Program-made: the position numbers and the translations under genes | Notes under the pieces: generated by a model | Seen by the model: only the letters and a program-made list of their open reading frames with translations | What the model was told of the DNA's origin: nothing | Databases searched by the model: none | Shown: positions 17,823 to 29,806 of the stretch, in pieces | Layout of the letters: every line of letters starts with the position of its first letter | How positions within the stretch are numbered: position 1 is the stretch's first letter | Source of the DNA: Kribbella italica | GTDB lineage: Bacteria; Actinomycetota; Actinomycetes; Propionibacteriales; Kribbellaceae | Direction of reading: 5' to 3' | DNA length: 64,000 bases | NCBI RefSeq assembly: GCF_014205135.1 | Contig: NZ_JACHMY010000001.1 | Span: 4,650,001 to 4,714,000, forward strand

Positions 17823-18956
17823 ATGACCAAAAGGGGCAGTTTCAAGCGCGTTGTCCGTGAGCGGGCGCGTGAGACCGGGCAGCGGTACACCCAGGCGCTG
17901 GCGGATCTGGAGCAGATCAACCGGTCGCCGTTCGCGCGGACGCGGCCGTTCGAGCACGGCGGGCTCAAGGACCACCTCGAGGCGCGGTACGGGATCCGGA
18001 TCGGCTCGGTGGCGCCGATCGACGACGACCCGGTGACGCGGCCGCGTGGTTCGTGGCCGGGGCACTACCCGTCGACCTTGCTGGTACGACGGGAGGACGG
18101 GCCGTCGTGGATCGCCCGGGTGTTCTCGTCGCCCGCGGACCAGGTCGCTCGTGTCGAGGGTGACGCGGAGATCCTCCGCTTCCTGGCGGCGAACGGCTAT
18201 CCGGCCGAACGGATCGCGCACGACGAGCCGGTGTCGCGGTTCGGCGACAGCGGTGTGATCGTGACCCAGTTCGTCGACGGCGGACGCCCGGCCGACGAGC
18301 ACGGCCGCAGCGACTCCGCCGAGGTCGCGCAGGAACTGGGCAGCCTACTCGGGCGGTTGCACGCGCTCCCCGCAGCACCGGGCGCGGTCGCCAGGGACGG
18401 CGGCGCGGAGGAGGCCGACGGCGGCTTCTACGTGGGCCGGCCGAAACAGGATCTAGCTGCGGCGATGAGCTTCCTGGCCAGGGTCGAGGACAAGGTCACC
18501 GCCGAGGGCCGCGAGAAGTTCGACTGGCTGCGCGACCAGGTCGAGTACGCCGACGACGCCGAAGGGCTGCCCGAAGCGCTCACCCACAGCAACTTCCACC
18601 TCTGGGCCGCCGTCGGCGTTCCCGGCACGCTCACGATCGTGGGCTGGGCAGGCTCCGGGCGCGGGCCGCGGCTCCCCGCACTCGCCTGGCTCCTGCGGAC
18701 CACCGCCGAAGGGAATCCGGACAACCTCGACGCCGTACTGCGTGGCTACCGCCAGCATGTCCAGCTCAGCGACGACGAGCTCCAAAGGCTCCCCCGCATC
18801 CTGAACATGCGAGCACTCTGGCTGGCCTGCCTCGACTGCCAGATGGCGGTGAACAACGGCGACACGCCGGCCCTCAACGAGGGGTGGCTGCACCCAGGAA
18901 GCGCCGAGTACGCCGAACGCCTGGCCGAGCGCGTCATCACAGCCTTGAACCGGTGA
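17823..18956 (+). CDS. APH-fold protein with degenerate active site (pseudokinase)
   Basis: 377 residues. ATG 17823 follows GAGGAGG at 17810-17816, a strong ribosome site; ATG 17805 is an alternative. Residues 1-45 form a basic helical segment (KRGSFKRVVRERARETGQRY). Residues 60-377 look like an aminoglycoside phosphotransferase fold (GRLHALP, LARVEDKV). The catalytic loop reads THSNFHLWAAVG (254-265) where active members have HGDxxxxN, and the Mg site reads VGWAGSGRGPR (273-283) where DW is usual. Both catalytic Asp residues are missing, so kinase activity is doubtful. It may be a ligand-binding or regulatory pseudokinase. Confidence 0.8.
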   Translation: MTKRGSFKRVVRERARETGQRYTQALADLEQINRSPFARTRPFEHGGLKDHLEARYGIRIGSVAPIDDDPVTRPRGSWPGHYPSTLLVRREDGPSWIARVFSSPADQVARVEGDAEILRFLAANGYPAERIAHDEPVSRFGDSGVIVTQFVDGGRPADEHGRSDSAEVAQELGSLLGRLHALPAAPGAVARDGGAEEADGGFYVGRPKQDLAAAMSFLARVEDKVTAEGREKFDWLRDQVEYADDAEGLPEALTHSNFHLWAAVGVPGTLTIVGWAGSGRGPRLPALAWLLRTTAEGNPDNLDAVLRGYRQHVQLSDDELQRLPRILNMRALWLACLDCQMAVNNGDTPALNEGWLHPGSAEYAERLAERVITALNR

Positions 18957-18971
18957 GCCCGGCCCGATAAG

Positions 18972-19496
18972 TCAGCCGCCCCACACGATCGCCCCCGGCG
19001 GCACGTGCTGCGTCAGCAGCACGCCGTTAGGGGCCTCGAACACGTCCAACTCGGTCGGGTCGATGCGCAGCAGCACGGCCGCGGTGAAGCGTTTGCCGAC
19101 GCGGCTGTCCGGGCTCGGCGCCAAGTGGACGTGCGTACGACGGCCGGGCCGCAGCCCGTCCCGGCGGATGGCGGGGACAGCGGCAGGAGTTGTGCCGTGC
19201 CAGAGAGACCCGGTGGGGCGGACCCGTTGCCAGCTGGCCTCCAGGGCCGGACGGGTGACTGGCATGCCGGCGAGCGAGTGGCCCTGGCAGGCGCGGATCA
19301 GCGAGCCGTCGACCTGGAGGCGATTCTTGTCGTTGCGCTCGACTGCGCGATCCAGGGCCGAACGGTCAATCCCCAGCAACACCAGGACGTCGTCGACCGC
19401 GGCCCAGCCGTCGGCCGTCATCGCCAGGCCCTTCTCCCCCGCGCCGTGGCGCAGCAGCCAGGACAGCTTCTTGCTGGTCCGTACGACGTCGGTCAC
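18972..19496 (-). CDS. kptA: RNA 2'-phosphotransferase (KptA/Tpt1)
   Basis: 174 residues. Transfers an internal RNA 2'-phosphate to NAD+ with release of nicotinamide and ADP-ribose 1'',2''-cyclic phosphate; the bacterial role is unsettled. Family motifs are SWLLRHG (Arg16-His17), NRLQVDGSLIRACQGHS (57-73), LWHGTT (98-103) and RRTHVHLAP (119-127), supplying the Arg-His-Arg-Arg active site. Start GTG 19496 has GGGAGA 9 nt upstream. It is divergent from the small membrane protein gene at 19591. Confidence 0.93.
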   Translation of the reverse strand: MTDVVRTSKKLSWLLRHGAGEKGLAMTADGWAAVDDVLVLLGIDRSALDRAVERNDKNRLQVDGSLIRACQGHSLAGMPVTRPALEASWQRVRPTGSLWHGTTPAAVPAIRRDGLRPGRRTHVHLAPSPDSRVGKRFTAAVLLRIDPTELDVFEAPNGVLLTQHVPPGAIVWGG

Positions 19497-19554
19497 AGCA
19501 GCATTCTCCCGAGGACGTCCAGCCGATATCAGCAGCCCATCGAAAGCTTTCTAC

Positions 19555-19583
19555 TTGCGAAAGTGGAAAGTGATCCGTAAGGT
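19555..19583 (+). promoter_or_regulatory. Full promoter of the 19591 operon
   Basis: -35 TTGCGA (19555-19560), a 17-nt spacer and -10 TAAGGT (19578-19583), then 7 nt to ATG 19591, consistent with a leaderless transcript. The palindrome GAAAGCTTTC (about 19542-19551) and repeated GAAAG half sites surround the -35. They are possible binding sites for the winged-helix protein encoded by the operon. Confidence 0.5.
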
Positions 19584-19590
19584 TGCCGAC

Positions 19591-20055
19591 ATGGAAAGCG
19601 ATGCGCAGGAGCAACTGAGACTGATCGAGCGGGCCGAGGCGGCCCCGTACGTCGACTACCCGAAGACGCCGTGGTGGTATCCGGTGGTCATCGGCCTGTG
19701 GGCGGCGGCGATGATCGGGACCTTCGTCTGGTGGCGGGAGAACGCGCCATTGTTCACGTCGGTGCTGGTCGGGTTGCTCCTGCTGGAGGCCGCGTTCATC
19801 ACGTGGATGCAGCGGCGGCACGGCGCGATGCCGATGCCGGGGCGCGGCCGGCCGCCGGCGGAGATCGGGGGGATCTGGCGCCGGTACTTCGCCGGCCTGG
19901 CCGTGATCGCCGTCGCGGTCGGCCTGGTGTGGTGGCTGGTCGGGGTCCCGGCAGCGGCCGGCACGGCCTTCGTGCTCGTCACCGGCGGGCTCGTCGTCTA
20001 CGAACGCGCGTACGCCGTGGCGGCGGCGGCGAAGGTCAAGGAGCGGCTGGCGTGA
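19591..20055 (+). CDS. Small membrane protein, unknown function
   Basis: 154 residues. A soluble acidic N-terminus of about 30 residues, then four predicted transmembrane helices (about 31-48, 54-72, 98-115 and 119-138) and a short cytoplasmic tail. No enzymatic motif seen. ATG 19591 fits the leaderless promoter directly upstream. The stop overlaps the start of the winged-helix gene in GTGA, so the two are coupled. Such membrane protein plus PF13601-type regulator pairs are common in actinobacteria but uncharacterised. Confidence 0.8.
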   Translation: MESDAQEQLRLIERAEAAPYVDYPKTPWWYPVVIGLWAAAMIGTFVWWRENAPLFTSVLVGLLLLEAAFITWMQRRHGAMPMPGRGRPPAEIGGIWRRYFAGLAVIAVAVGLVWWLVGVPAAAGTAFVLVTGGLVVYERAYAVAAAAKVKERLA

Positions 20056-20342
20056 TTCGCGGGCTCGACCCGGTCATCCACGCGCCGAAGCGGCTGGCGG
20101 CGATGGCTGTGCTGGCGAACGCGCCGACGGCGTCGTTCCGGTTCCTGAAGGAGTTCCTGGAGGTCTCCGACTCGGACCTGTCCAAGCACATGTCCGCGCT
20201 GGAGGCCGCGGGGTACGTCAGCGCGACGAAGGACGGCCGCGGCCGCGGCGCGACGACGACGTACAAGCTGACGCGCACGGGGCAGACGGCGTACAACGCC
20301 CATCGCGACGCGCTGCGGGCGTTGCTGGACGGGCCGCTGTAG
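20052..20342 (+). CDS. Winged-helix transcriptional regulator (HTH_34-like)
   Basis: 96 residues, a single winged helix-turn-helix domain. FRFLKEFLEVSDSDLSKHMS is the helix-turn-helix and LEAAGYVSATKDGRGRGATT the wing, followed by TTYKLTRTGQTAYNAHRDAL. It resembles the MarR/ArsR-like single-domain regulators in PF13601. It overlaps the preceding membrane-protein gene by 4 bp and probably autoregulates the promoter at 19555-19583. Ligand or signal unknown. Confidence 0.88.
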   Translation: MIRGLDPVIHAPKRLAAMAVLANAPTASFRFLKEFLEVSDSDLSKHMSALEAAGYVSATKDGRGRGATTTYKLTRTGQTAYNAHRDALRALLDGPL

Positions 20343-21314
20343 CTACTCGGCGGCCCGTACGTCGTCAGCCAGCTCCCGTACGGCGTTGCGCAGCGCCTGC
20401 TCGGGGTCGACCCCGGCGGCCCGCGCCTGGCGGACGAGGTCGAGCAAGGCGGCACCGACCTGCTCCTCACCGAGCGCAGAAGTCTCCACAGCAGGCAGCA
20501 CCTTGGAAGCGCGCGACAGCACCTTGTCGGCCAATGCGAGGGCAGGCAGAGCGGTAGGAATGCCCTCCAGCACCGACGACCGCTGCTTCTCGGCGGCCTT
20601 GATGGTCTCCCAGTTCGCCTCGACCGTGGCGACGTCCGTCGCGTCGACCGAGCCGAAGACGTGCGGGTGACGGCGGATCAGCTTCTCGACGATGCCGGCC
20701 GCGACGTCGTCGATCGACCACGGCCCGTCGTCCCCGTCGGGATCCTGCTCGGTCTCCTCGGCGATCCGGGAGTGGAAGGCGACCTGCAGCAGCAGATCGC
20801 CCAGTTCCTCCCGCAGATGCGCCGAGTCCCCGGTGTCGATCGCCTCGAGCGTCTCGTACGTCTCCTCGAGCAGGTACTTGGCCAGCGACTCGTGCGTCTG
20901 CTCCTGGTCCCACGGACAGTTGCGGCGCAGCCGGTCCATCACCTGGACCAGGTCGATCAGCCGGGCACCTGGTACGTCGTACGAGCCGTGCAGGATCTCC
21001 ACCTCGTACGCCGGACGCGGCTCGCGCGCGAGCTGGTCCGCGACCAGCCGCAGCAATGCCGGCTCCCCGTCCTCGCCGACCAGCCAGGCGACAGCCTGGC
21101 CAGAAGCAGCGGCGGAGACCAGCCACGACCACTGGGCGTCAGCGCCACCTTCGACCGAGGTCACGACCAGCCCGGAGCCGACCACCGCCTGCACGGAAGG
21201 GCTCTCGACACCCGCGGCCGCCCCGATCACCGACGCCTGCTCGAACGCCTGCCAGGCCGCGCGGGTCAGCAGACCCGGCGCGACCCGCGGGCTGGTCAGG
21301 ACGACCTTGATCAA
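20343..21314 (-). CDS. mazG: Nucleoside triphosphate pyrophosphohydrolase MazG
   Basis: 323 residues. The MazG domain starts near residue 118 with LIDLVQVMDRLRRNCPWDQE, then KYLLEETYETLEAID and LREELGDLLLQVAFHS; the EExxE and ELGD acidic residues bind Mg. It hydrolyses (d)NTPs to monophosphates and limits aberrant nucleotides and (p)ppGpp. The N-terminal 115 residues are a variable actinobacterial extension. Start TTG 21314 follows the stop of the lipoprotein gene by 3 nt. Part of the minus-strand mfd-lipoprotein-mazG run. Confidence 0.93.
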   Translation of the reverse strand: MIKVVLTSPRVAPGLLTRAAWQAFEQASVIGAAAGVESPSVQAVVGSGLVVTSVEGGADAQWSWLVSAAASGQAVAWLVGEDGEPALLRLVADQLAREPRPAYEVEILHGSYDVPGARLIDLVQVMDRLRRNCPWDQEQTHESLAKYLLEETYETLEAIDTGDSAHLREELGDLLLQVAFHSRIAEETEQDPDGDDGPWSIDDVAAGIVEKLIRRHPHVFGSVDATDVATVEANWETIKAAEKQRSSVLEGIPTALPALALADKVLSRASKVLPAVETSALGEEQVGAALLDLVRQARAAGVDPEQALRNAVRELADDVRAAE

Positions 21315-21317
21315 CCG

Positions 21318-21953
21318 TCAGCCCTGCGGCTGGGGCTGCTGCTGCTGTTGCTGCTGCTGCTCGGCCGCCTCGCGCTTGGCCTTGGCCTGCGCGGACTCCT
21401 CCGACAGCGAGCCGGACACCTTGCCGTCGATCGCGCCGTCGGTCCACTTGCCGAACCGCGGCGAGACGCTGACGTCGATGGTCTTCGCGGCGTCCTTGAC
21501 CGCGACCAGGCCGGCCTGCTGGGCCTGCTGCACGTTCGGGTCGGTGATCCCGGTGCCGCCGCCGAGCTTGATCGTGCCGACCGCCGCCTTCGCGACGCCA
21601 CGCAGGAACTCCTCGGCCACCGGGTCGGCGACGAACTTGTCGTACGCCGCCTGGTCGCCGACGACGGCCTTCATGGCCGGCGCCAGCTCGGCGTCGGTGA
21701 CGGTGACCGCGCGCTGGTCGGCGACCTGCTGGACCAGCGCGCTGTTGACCAGCTCGCTGAGCGCCAGCGACGCGGTGAACGGCTGGCCGAGCGCGGTGGT
21801 GACCGAGCGGGAGGTCTCGTCGACGTCGCCGACGGTGATCTCGGTCCCGCCGACCACGGCCGCCGCGCCCGGGTGGGTCCCCTCGGCGCAACCACCCAGC
21901 AGCAGCACCGAAGCCAGCGCGGCACCCGCCACGTGCGCGAGTTTTCTGCTCAA
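21318..21953 (-). CDS. SurA-like lipoprotein with poly-Gln tail
   Basis: 211 residues. Lipoprotein signal with lipobox LLGGC (Cys22), then a SurA_N-like helical chaperone region (VGGTEITVGDVDE through DPNVQQAQQAG). No peptidyl-prolyl isomerase domain follows. The C-terminus is low complexity: eight consecutive Gln, then PQPQG, encoded by a CAG-rich run near 21320-21362 that is a likely slippage site. It sits between mfd and mazG, a usual actinobacterial position for such lipoproteins. It probably acts outside the membrane in folding or trafficking. Confidence 0.85.
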   Translation of the reverse strand: MSRKLAHVAGAALASVLLLGGCAEGTHPGAAAVVGGTEITVGDVDETSRSVTTALGQPFTASLALSELVNSALVQQVADQRAVTVTDAELAPAMKAVVGDQAAYDKFVADPVAEEFLRGVAKAAVGTIKLGGGTGITDPNVQQAQQAGLVAVKDAAKTIDVSVSPRFGKWTDGAIDGKVSGSLSEESAQAKAKREAAEQQQQQQQQPQPQG

Positions 21954-21993
21954 CGGACTCTCCTCCAGCTGGAACTCATCGGTGTCGAACTCA

Positions 21994-25628
<3,635 letters not shown>

Positions 25629-25632
<4 letters not shown>

Positions 25633-26204
25633 GAGTTGTACTTCCCTTGGGAGACTTCGAGGCCGTCAGCGAGCAGTGACTCGATGGCGTCGGCGGTGCG
25701 GTCGAGCTCGAACGGAAGGTCCTTGCGCTCGGTGCTGGAGAACTCGTTCAGCACGAAGTCCGCCGGGCTCTGCCGGCCGGGCGGACGCCCGACCCCGAAC
25801 CGCACTCGATGGTAGTCACCGGTGCCAACCGACTTGCGGATCGACTTCAGGCCGTTGTGCCCGTTGTCGCCGCCACCGAACTTGAGCCGCAGCGCGGCGA
25901 AGTCGATGTCCAGCTCGTCGTGCACGGCGACCAGGCGGACCGGCTCGACCTTGAAGAACTTGAGCAGCCCGGAGACCGGCCCGCCCGACTCGTTCATGAA
26001 CGAGCGCGGCTTGACCAGGATCGTCCGGTACCCGCTGAGCCGGGTCTCGATCACCTCGGCCTTGGCCTGCTTGTGCTGTTTCCAGCCGCCACCGACACGG
26101 CCGGCCAGCTCGTCGACCACCATCTGGCCGACGTTGTGCCGCGTCTTGGCATAGGAAGGGCCGGGATTCCCCAGCCCGACGACCAACCACACGTCGTCCG
26201 CCAC
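25629..26204 (-). CDS. pth: Peptidyl-tRNA hydrolase
   Basis: 191 residues. Releases tRNA from prematurely dropped peptidyl-tRNA. Motifs are LVVGLGNPGPSYAKTRHNVG (7-26, catalytic His23), SFMNESGGPV (substrate Asn), VHDELDIDF (Asp that orients His) and GGGDNGHNGLKSI. The stop overlaps the mfd start. The rplY gene lies 43 bp upstream, the standard rplY-pth-mfd order. Confidence 0.97.
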
Positions 26205-26247
26205 GGATCTCCCGGCCCTCTCCTGTTGATGCCTGTACGGCGAAGTA

Positions 26248-26895
26248 CTACTCCGCGGCAGCGGCGACCGGCTCCTCGGCCGGGGCGTCCGCCTCGTCCT
26301 TCTCGATGCCCGCCTCGGCCTCGGCCTCGGCCAGCTCGGCGTCCAGCTGCTCGGCGGTCGCGGCGGCGGTCACGTTGACGATCAGCGTGTCCGGCTCGAC
26401 GGCCAGCGTGGTGCCCGCGGGCAGCTTCAGGTCGGAGGCGTGGATCTGGGCGCCGGCGTCCAGGCCCTCGATCGAGACGGTGACACCGTCCGGGATGTGC
26501 GTCGCCTCGGCCTCGACCAGGATGCTGGCGTTCTCCAGCACGACCAGGGTCTCGCTGACGGCCTCGCCCTCGAGGTGCACGGCGATGTCGACCTGAACCT
26601 TCTCACCGCGCTTCACGATGACCAGGTCGACGTGCTCGATGAAGCCCTTGATCGGGTCGCGCTGAACCTGCTTCGGCAGGGCGAGCAGGCTCTCGTGCCC
26701 CTCGACCTCGATCAGCAGCAGGGCGTTGGCGGTCTTCAGGGCCAGCATGGTGTCGTGACCGGGCAGCGTGATGTGCACCGGGTCCGTGCCATGGCCGTAC
26801 AGAACGGCGGGGACCTTGCTGTCCCGGCGGATTCGGCGGGCAGCACCCTTGCCGAACTCCGTGCGCGACTCGGCTTGGATCTTGACCTCGGCCAC
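26248..26895 (-). CDS. rplY: Ribosomal protein bL25 (CTC/TL5 form)
   Basis: 215 residues from GTG 26895, with GGGAG 8 nt upstream. The N-terminal domain (AEVKIQAESRTEFGKGAARR, VPAVLYGHG) binds 5S rRNA. The second beta domain (about 95-185) and an acidic Ala/Glu tail (about 186-215) are typical of the long CTC form linked to general stress. The frame continues upstream to 27060 without coding character. Start of the rplY-pth-mfd unit. Confidence 0.95.
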   Translation of the reverse strand: MAEVKIQAESRTEFGKGAARRIRRDSKVPAVLYGHGTDPVHITLPGHDTMLALKTANALLLIEVEGHESLLALPKQVQRDPIKGFIEHVDLVIVKRGEKVQVDIAVHLEGEAVSETLVVLENASILVEAEATHIPDGVTVSIEGLDAGAQIHASDLKLPAGTTLAVEPDTLIVNVTAAATAEQLDAELAEAEAEAGIEKDEADAPAEEPVAAAAE

Positions 26896-27202
26896 GAGAT
26901 GAACTCCCTCAAGCTTGTTGCGGTGATCAGTTGACTGGTGGTGGAACCGGTTGCAGAGCCTCAGCGGGCACGTCTTGACTCCGGAAAAGGCGTCAGGCAA
27001 CGAACCACCGCGTCGATCACGGAGCCGCGCCCGCCTAGCACTTCTCACCGAGTCGAGCACTTCGACATCAAGCGCAGTCGGGGGGCGTCCCTCGCCGAGG
27101 CAACCAAAACAGTCTACCCACCACCCGCCCAGACGAGAAATCCGGGGCCCCGGTCGACCGTGACGACTTTTCGGCGTGCTCCGGCGGGGAACCGTCCAGG
27201 TC
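26896..27202. other. Intergenic region between rplY and the metal-transport operon
   Basis: 307 bp between divergent units. It must hold the rplY promoter. TTGACTCCGGAA near 26974 on the plus strand looks like a -35 but has no fitting -10. In related actinobacteria prs or glmU usually lies next to rplY; here those genes are 14 kb away. No further gene seen. Confidence 0.35.
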
Positions 27203-27223
27203 TAATGAAAATGATTGTCGATT
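27203..27223 (+). promoter_or_regulatory. Zur-type zinc operator
   Basis: TAATGAAAATGATTGTCGAT plus T matches the actinobacterial Zur box core TGAAAATGATTTTCA with two changes in the right half. It covers the -35 position and the spacer of the promoter at 27228-27233. A Zn-loaded Zur dimer here would block transcription, so the operon should be on under zinc limitation. Confidence 0.7.
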
Positions 27224-27227
27224 CAGT

Positions 27228-27233
27228 TAGAGT
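27228..27233 (+). promoter_or_regulatory. -10 box TAGAGT of the anchored-repeat operon
   Basis: TAGAGT, 8 nt, GTG 27242. This is compatible with a leaderless transcript, and the whole region upstream of it is occupied by the Zur box. Confidence 0.5.
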
Positions 27234-27241
27234 CCCGCCTC

Positions 27242-29806
27242 GTGACCGCCACTCACCTGTTCCGCCGCCTGGTTCCGGCTGCCGGACTCGCCCTCCTGAC
27301 CTGCCTGATCCTGCTGATCCCCCGGTCCGCCGGGGCCGTCGACGCCCCGCCCGAAGTGCTGCGCGCCGTGCACACCGACGTCCTGCACACGACGTACGAC
27401 GGTTCCGCGCTGCGGCTGAACTCCCGGATCGGCAACGCCCCGGACTACCGGGAGGCCGATCCGGCCGGTGTGGTGTTCAACCTCGAGGACCGCGGCTCGG
27501 CACGGGTCGAACTGCCCGACCTCCCCGAGTTCGCCTTCCTCGGCGCACCGGGGCAGACCGTGTGGATCGCGCCGGAATCGCAGGATCCCGAACTGCTCTG
27601 GCCGGGCTGGAGCACCGAAAGCATCGCCCCCGGAACGCTGCGGGACGACGTGGTCGACCTCACGCTGGTCGGCGCGCAGGGGCCGGGGGCGGTCGAGGTG
27701 TTCTTCAACTGGGAGGGCAGTGGGCCGGTCCGCCGGCAGTTCAGCTCCACCGATCCGGCGTACCGGACGGTGCGCCAGCCGGTCGGGCGGCACGTGCACG
27801 CCAACTGGGCCTTCACCGCGCTCGGGACCTACCGGTTGACCTTCGAGGCGAGCGCGACCACTCCGGACGGACAGCCGGTCACGTCGGGGCCGATCGTCTA
27901 CACCTTCGTCGTGGGCGAGTACGTCGAACCACCGCCGACGCCGACTCCGAGTCCCAGCCCGACACCGAGTCCGACGCCGAGCCCCAGCCCGACTCCGACC
28001 CCTACACCGTCGCCGTCGCCGTCGCCGAGCCCTACACCGTCGCCGTCGCCGAGCCCGACGCCGACGCCGTCTCCGAGCCCGACTGTCACGCCGCCGACGA
28101 CCGGTCCGACCACTCCGCCGTCGTGCATCCGGCGCGTCCTGTCCGCCGGGCACGTCGACGTCGCCGCCCGCACCGTGGGCGACCGCTTGCGATTCCAGAT
28201 CAAGGACGGCACCGAGGGCGGTGCGGTCTGGCGCGATCCCGGGACGCTGGCCTTCCAGGTCAAGTCCTCCGCCGACGAGCAGGTGCCCGCGAACGCGGCG
28301 TACCGATTCCTCGGCGCACCGAGCGCGACCGTCTGGCAGATCCCGCAGACCCAGGCCGGCGATCTGCTGTGGGCCGGCTGGAACACCGAGTCCGTGGACT
28401 ACGGCAAGCTGTCCGGCCCGGTGCGGTGGTCCCTGGACGCGGTTCGAGGACCGGGGAAGGTCGCGGTCTACCAGTTCGACCAGTTCGGTGCTCCGTTGAT
28501 CTCCTACGACAGCAGCCGGAAACTCCCGCAGACCGTGTCCCTGGCCGCTCCGACCCACGCCCACGGCAATTGGGCCTTCACCCAGCGCGGCCTGTATCGG
28601 CTGACCTTCTCGTACGCCGCGACGACCAAGACCGGTACGACGCTCAAGGACACCGCCACGCTGGCAGTCGTCGTCGGCGAGGACCTCGCTGCCTTGTGTC
28701 CGGGCGCCCCGACCCCGACAGCGTCCCCGAGCGCGTCGCAGTCGCCCACGTTCCCGCCGTCGAACGATCCCGGCGCCGGCCCGACGGACGGTGGCACGCG
28801 GCCGACCGATGGATCCGGTCAGTCCGGCGGCTCCGGCGAGTCGGGCGGGTCAGCCGGGTCGGGTAGCGGAGGCTCCGGCAACAATTCCGGCAGCGGCCAG
28901 CAACTACGGCCCTGTGTCACCACCCCGGGACCAGCGGGAGCGGCATCGTCGTCCGGTGCCGGTTCGGGTGGCAAGCAGCCGACCCGACCTGGCGGTTCGG
29001 GGTCGACGGGCAGCCAGGTGGCGTTGACCACGGGCCACGCGGACTACGCCGTCCGGATCGAGAACGGGCGACTGACCTCACGGGTCAAGGACGGCACCCG
29101 CACCGGCAGCCTGGTGTGGCGCGAACCGAACCAGGTCACGGTGCGGCTCGGCACGGCCGCGGAGACGACGGCCCCGGGCGGCGCGTTCGGCTTCCTCGGG
29201 AAGGCCGGGGCCAAGCTGTGGCAGATCCCCCAGACACAGAAGGACGGCGTCGTCTGGCTGGGCTGGAACACCGAGGAGCTGGCCGCCAACCAGGTCACCG
29301 GCGCCGTCGACTGGCGCCTCGACCGGGTCTCCGGGCCCGGCAAGGTCTCGGTCTTCGAGTTCGACTCGTTCGGTCAGCCCAAGGTCGTCTTCGACAGCTC
29401 GAACGGATTACCCGACACCACCAAGGTCCCACTCGGAACCCATGCCCACGGCAACTGGGCCTTCACGGCGCCCGGGACCTACCGGGTCACCTTCACCCAC
29501 AGCGCGACGCTCACCAACGGTACGAAGGTGACCGACACGGCCGACCTGACCTTCGAGGTCGGCACCTCCGCCGCCGGAGGTGCCCCCGCCGTGGGCCCTG
29601 TCCCGGCCGGTGACCGGCAGGCGAGCACCGCCACCGCGACCGATCGGCAGGTGAGCAAGGGCGGGACAGCTCCCGCGGTCGCCGATTGCAAGCTCGCCAC
29701 GACCGGCGGCTCGGTGGGGATCACCTGGATCGTGGCCGGCGCGCTGCTGCTCGTCCTCGGCACGGTCGTGCTCGTCGCCGGCCGCTCGCGAAAGGCCAGG
29801 TCCTGA
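27242..29806 (+). CDS. Cell-wall-anchored protein with three anchored-repeat (choice-of-anchor M) domains
   Basis: 854 residues. Signal peptide 1-32 ([14 protein letters not shown] to GAVDA). Three copies of one domain of about 190 residues lie at about 35-225, 298-483 and 592-776. Each has GHxD-like start, FLGxPGxxVWxIPQTQ, LLWxGWxTE and HxHxNWAF. Linker 1 (about 230-290) is an unbroken Pro/Thr/Ser stalk; linker 2 (about 484-590) is Ser/Gly rich. The C-terminus has LATTG (818-822), a hydrophobic helix and RSRKARS, a class E-type LAxTG sortase signal. Start GTG 27242, because an earlier TTG lies inside the Zur box. Matches the family described as ABC transporter-associated anchored-repeat wall proteins. 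Likely role: extracytoplasmic metal capture for the transporter encoded next. Confidence 0.9.
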   Translation: MTATHLFRRLVPAAGLALLTCLILLIPRSAGAVDAPPEVLRAVHTDVLHTTYDGSALRLNSRIGNAPDYREADPAGVVFNLEDRGSARVELPDLPEFAFLGAPGQTVWIAPESQDPELLWPGWSTESIAPGTLRDDVVDLTLVGAQGPGAVEVFFNWEGSGPVRRQFSSTDPAYRTVRQPVGRHVHANWAFTALGTYRLTFEASATTPDGQPVTSGPIVYTFVVGEYVEPPPTPTPSPSPTPSPTPSPSPTPTPTPSPSPSPSPTPSPSPSPTPTPSPSPTVTPPTTGPTTPPSCIRRVLSAGHVDVAARTVGDRLRFQIKDGTEGGAVWRDPGTLAFQVKSSADEQVPANAAYRFLGAPSATVWQIPQTQAGDLLWAGWNTESVDYGKLSGPVRWSLDAVRGPGKVAVYQFDQFGAPLISYDSSRKLPQTVSLAAPTHAHGNWAFTQRGLYRLTFSYAATTKTGTTLKDTATLAVVVGEDLAALCPGAPTPTASPSASQSPTFPPSNDPGAGPTDGGTRPTDGSGQSGGSGESGGSAGSGSGGSGNNSGSGQQLRPCVTTPGPAGAASSSGAGSGGKQPTRPGGSGSTGSQVALTTGHADYAVRIENGRLTSRVKDGTRTGSLVWREPNQVTVRLGTAAETTAPGGAFGFLGKAGAKLWQIPQTQKDGVVWLGWNTEELAANQVTGAVDWRLDRVSGPGKVSVFEFDSFGQPKVVFDSSNGLPDTTKVPLGTHAHGNWAFTAPGTYRVTFTHSATLTNGTKVTDTADLTFEVGTSAAGGAPAVGPVPAGDRQASTATATDRQVSKGGTAPAVADCKLATTGGSVGITWIVAGALLLVLGTVVLVAGRSRKARS

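Noticed and set aside
27932-28110. Repetitive DNA as a possible CRISPR or microsatellite
   Set aside because: It encodes an in-frame Pro/Thr/Ser stalk in a protein with clear domains on both sides.
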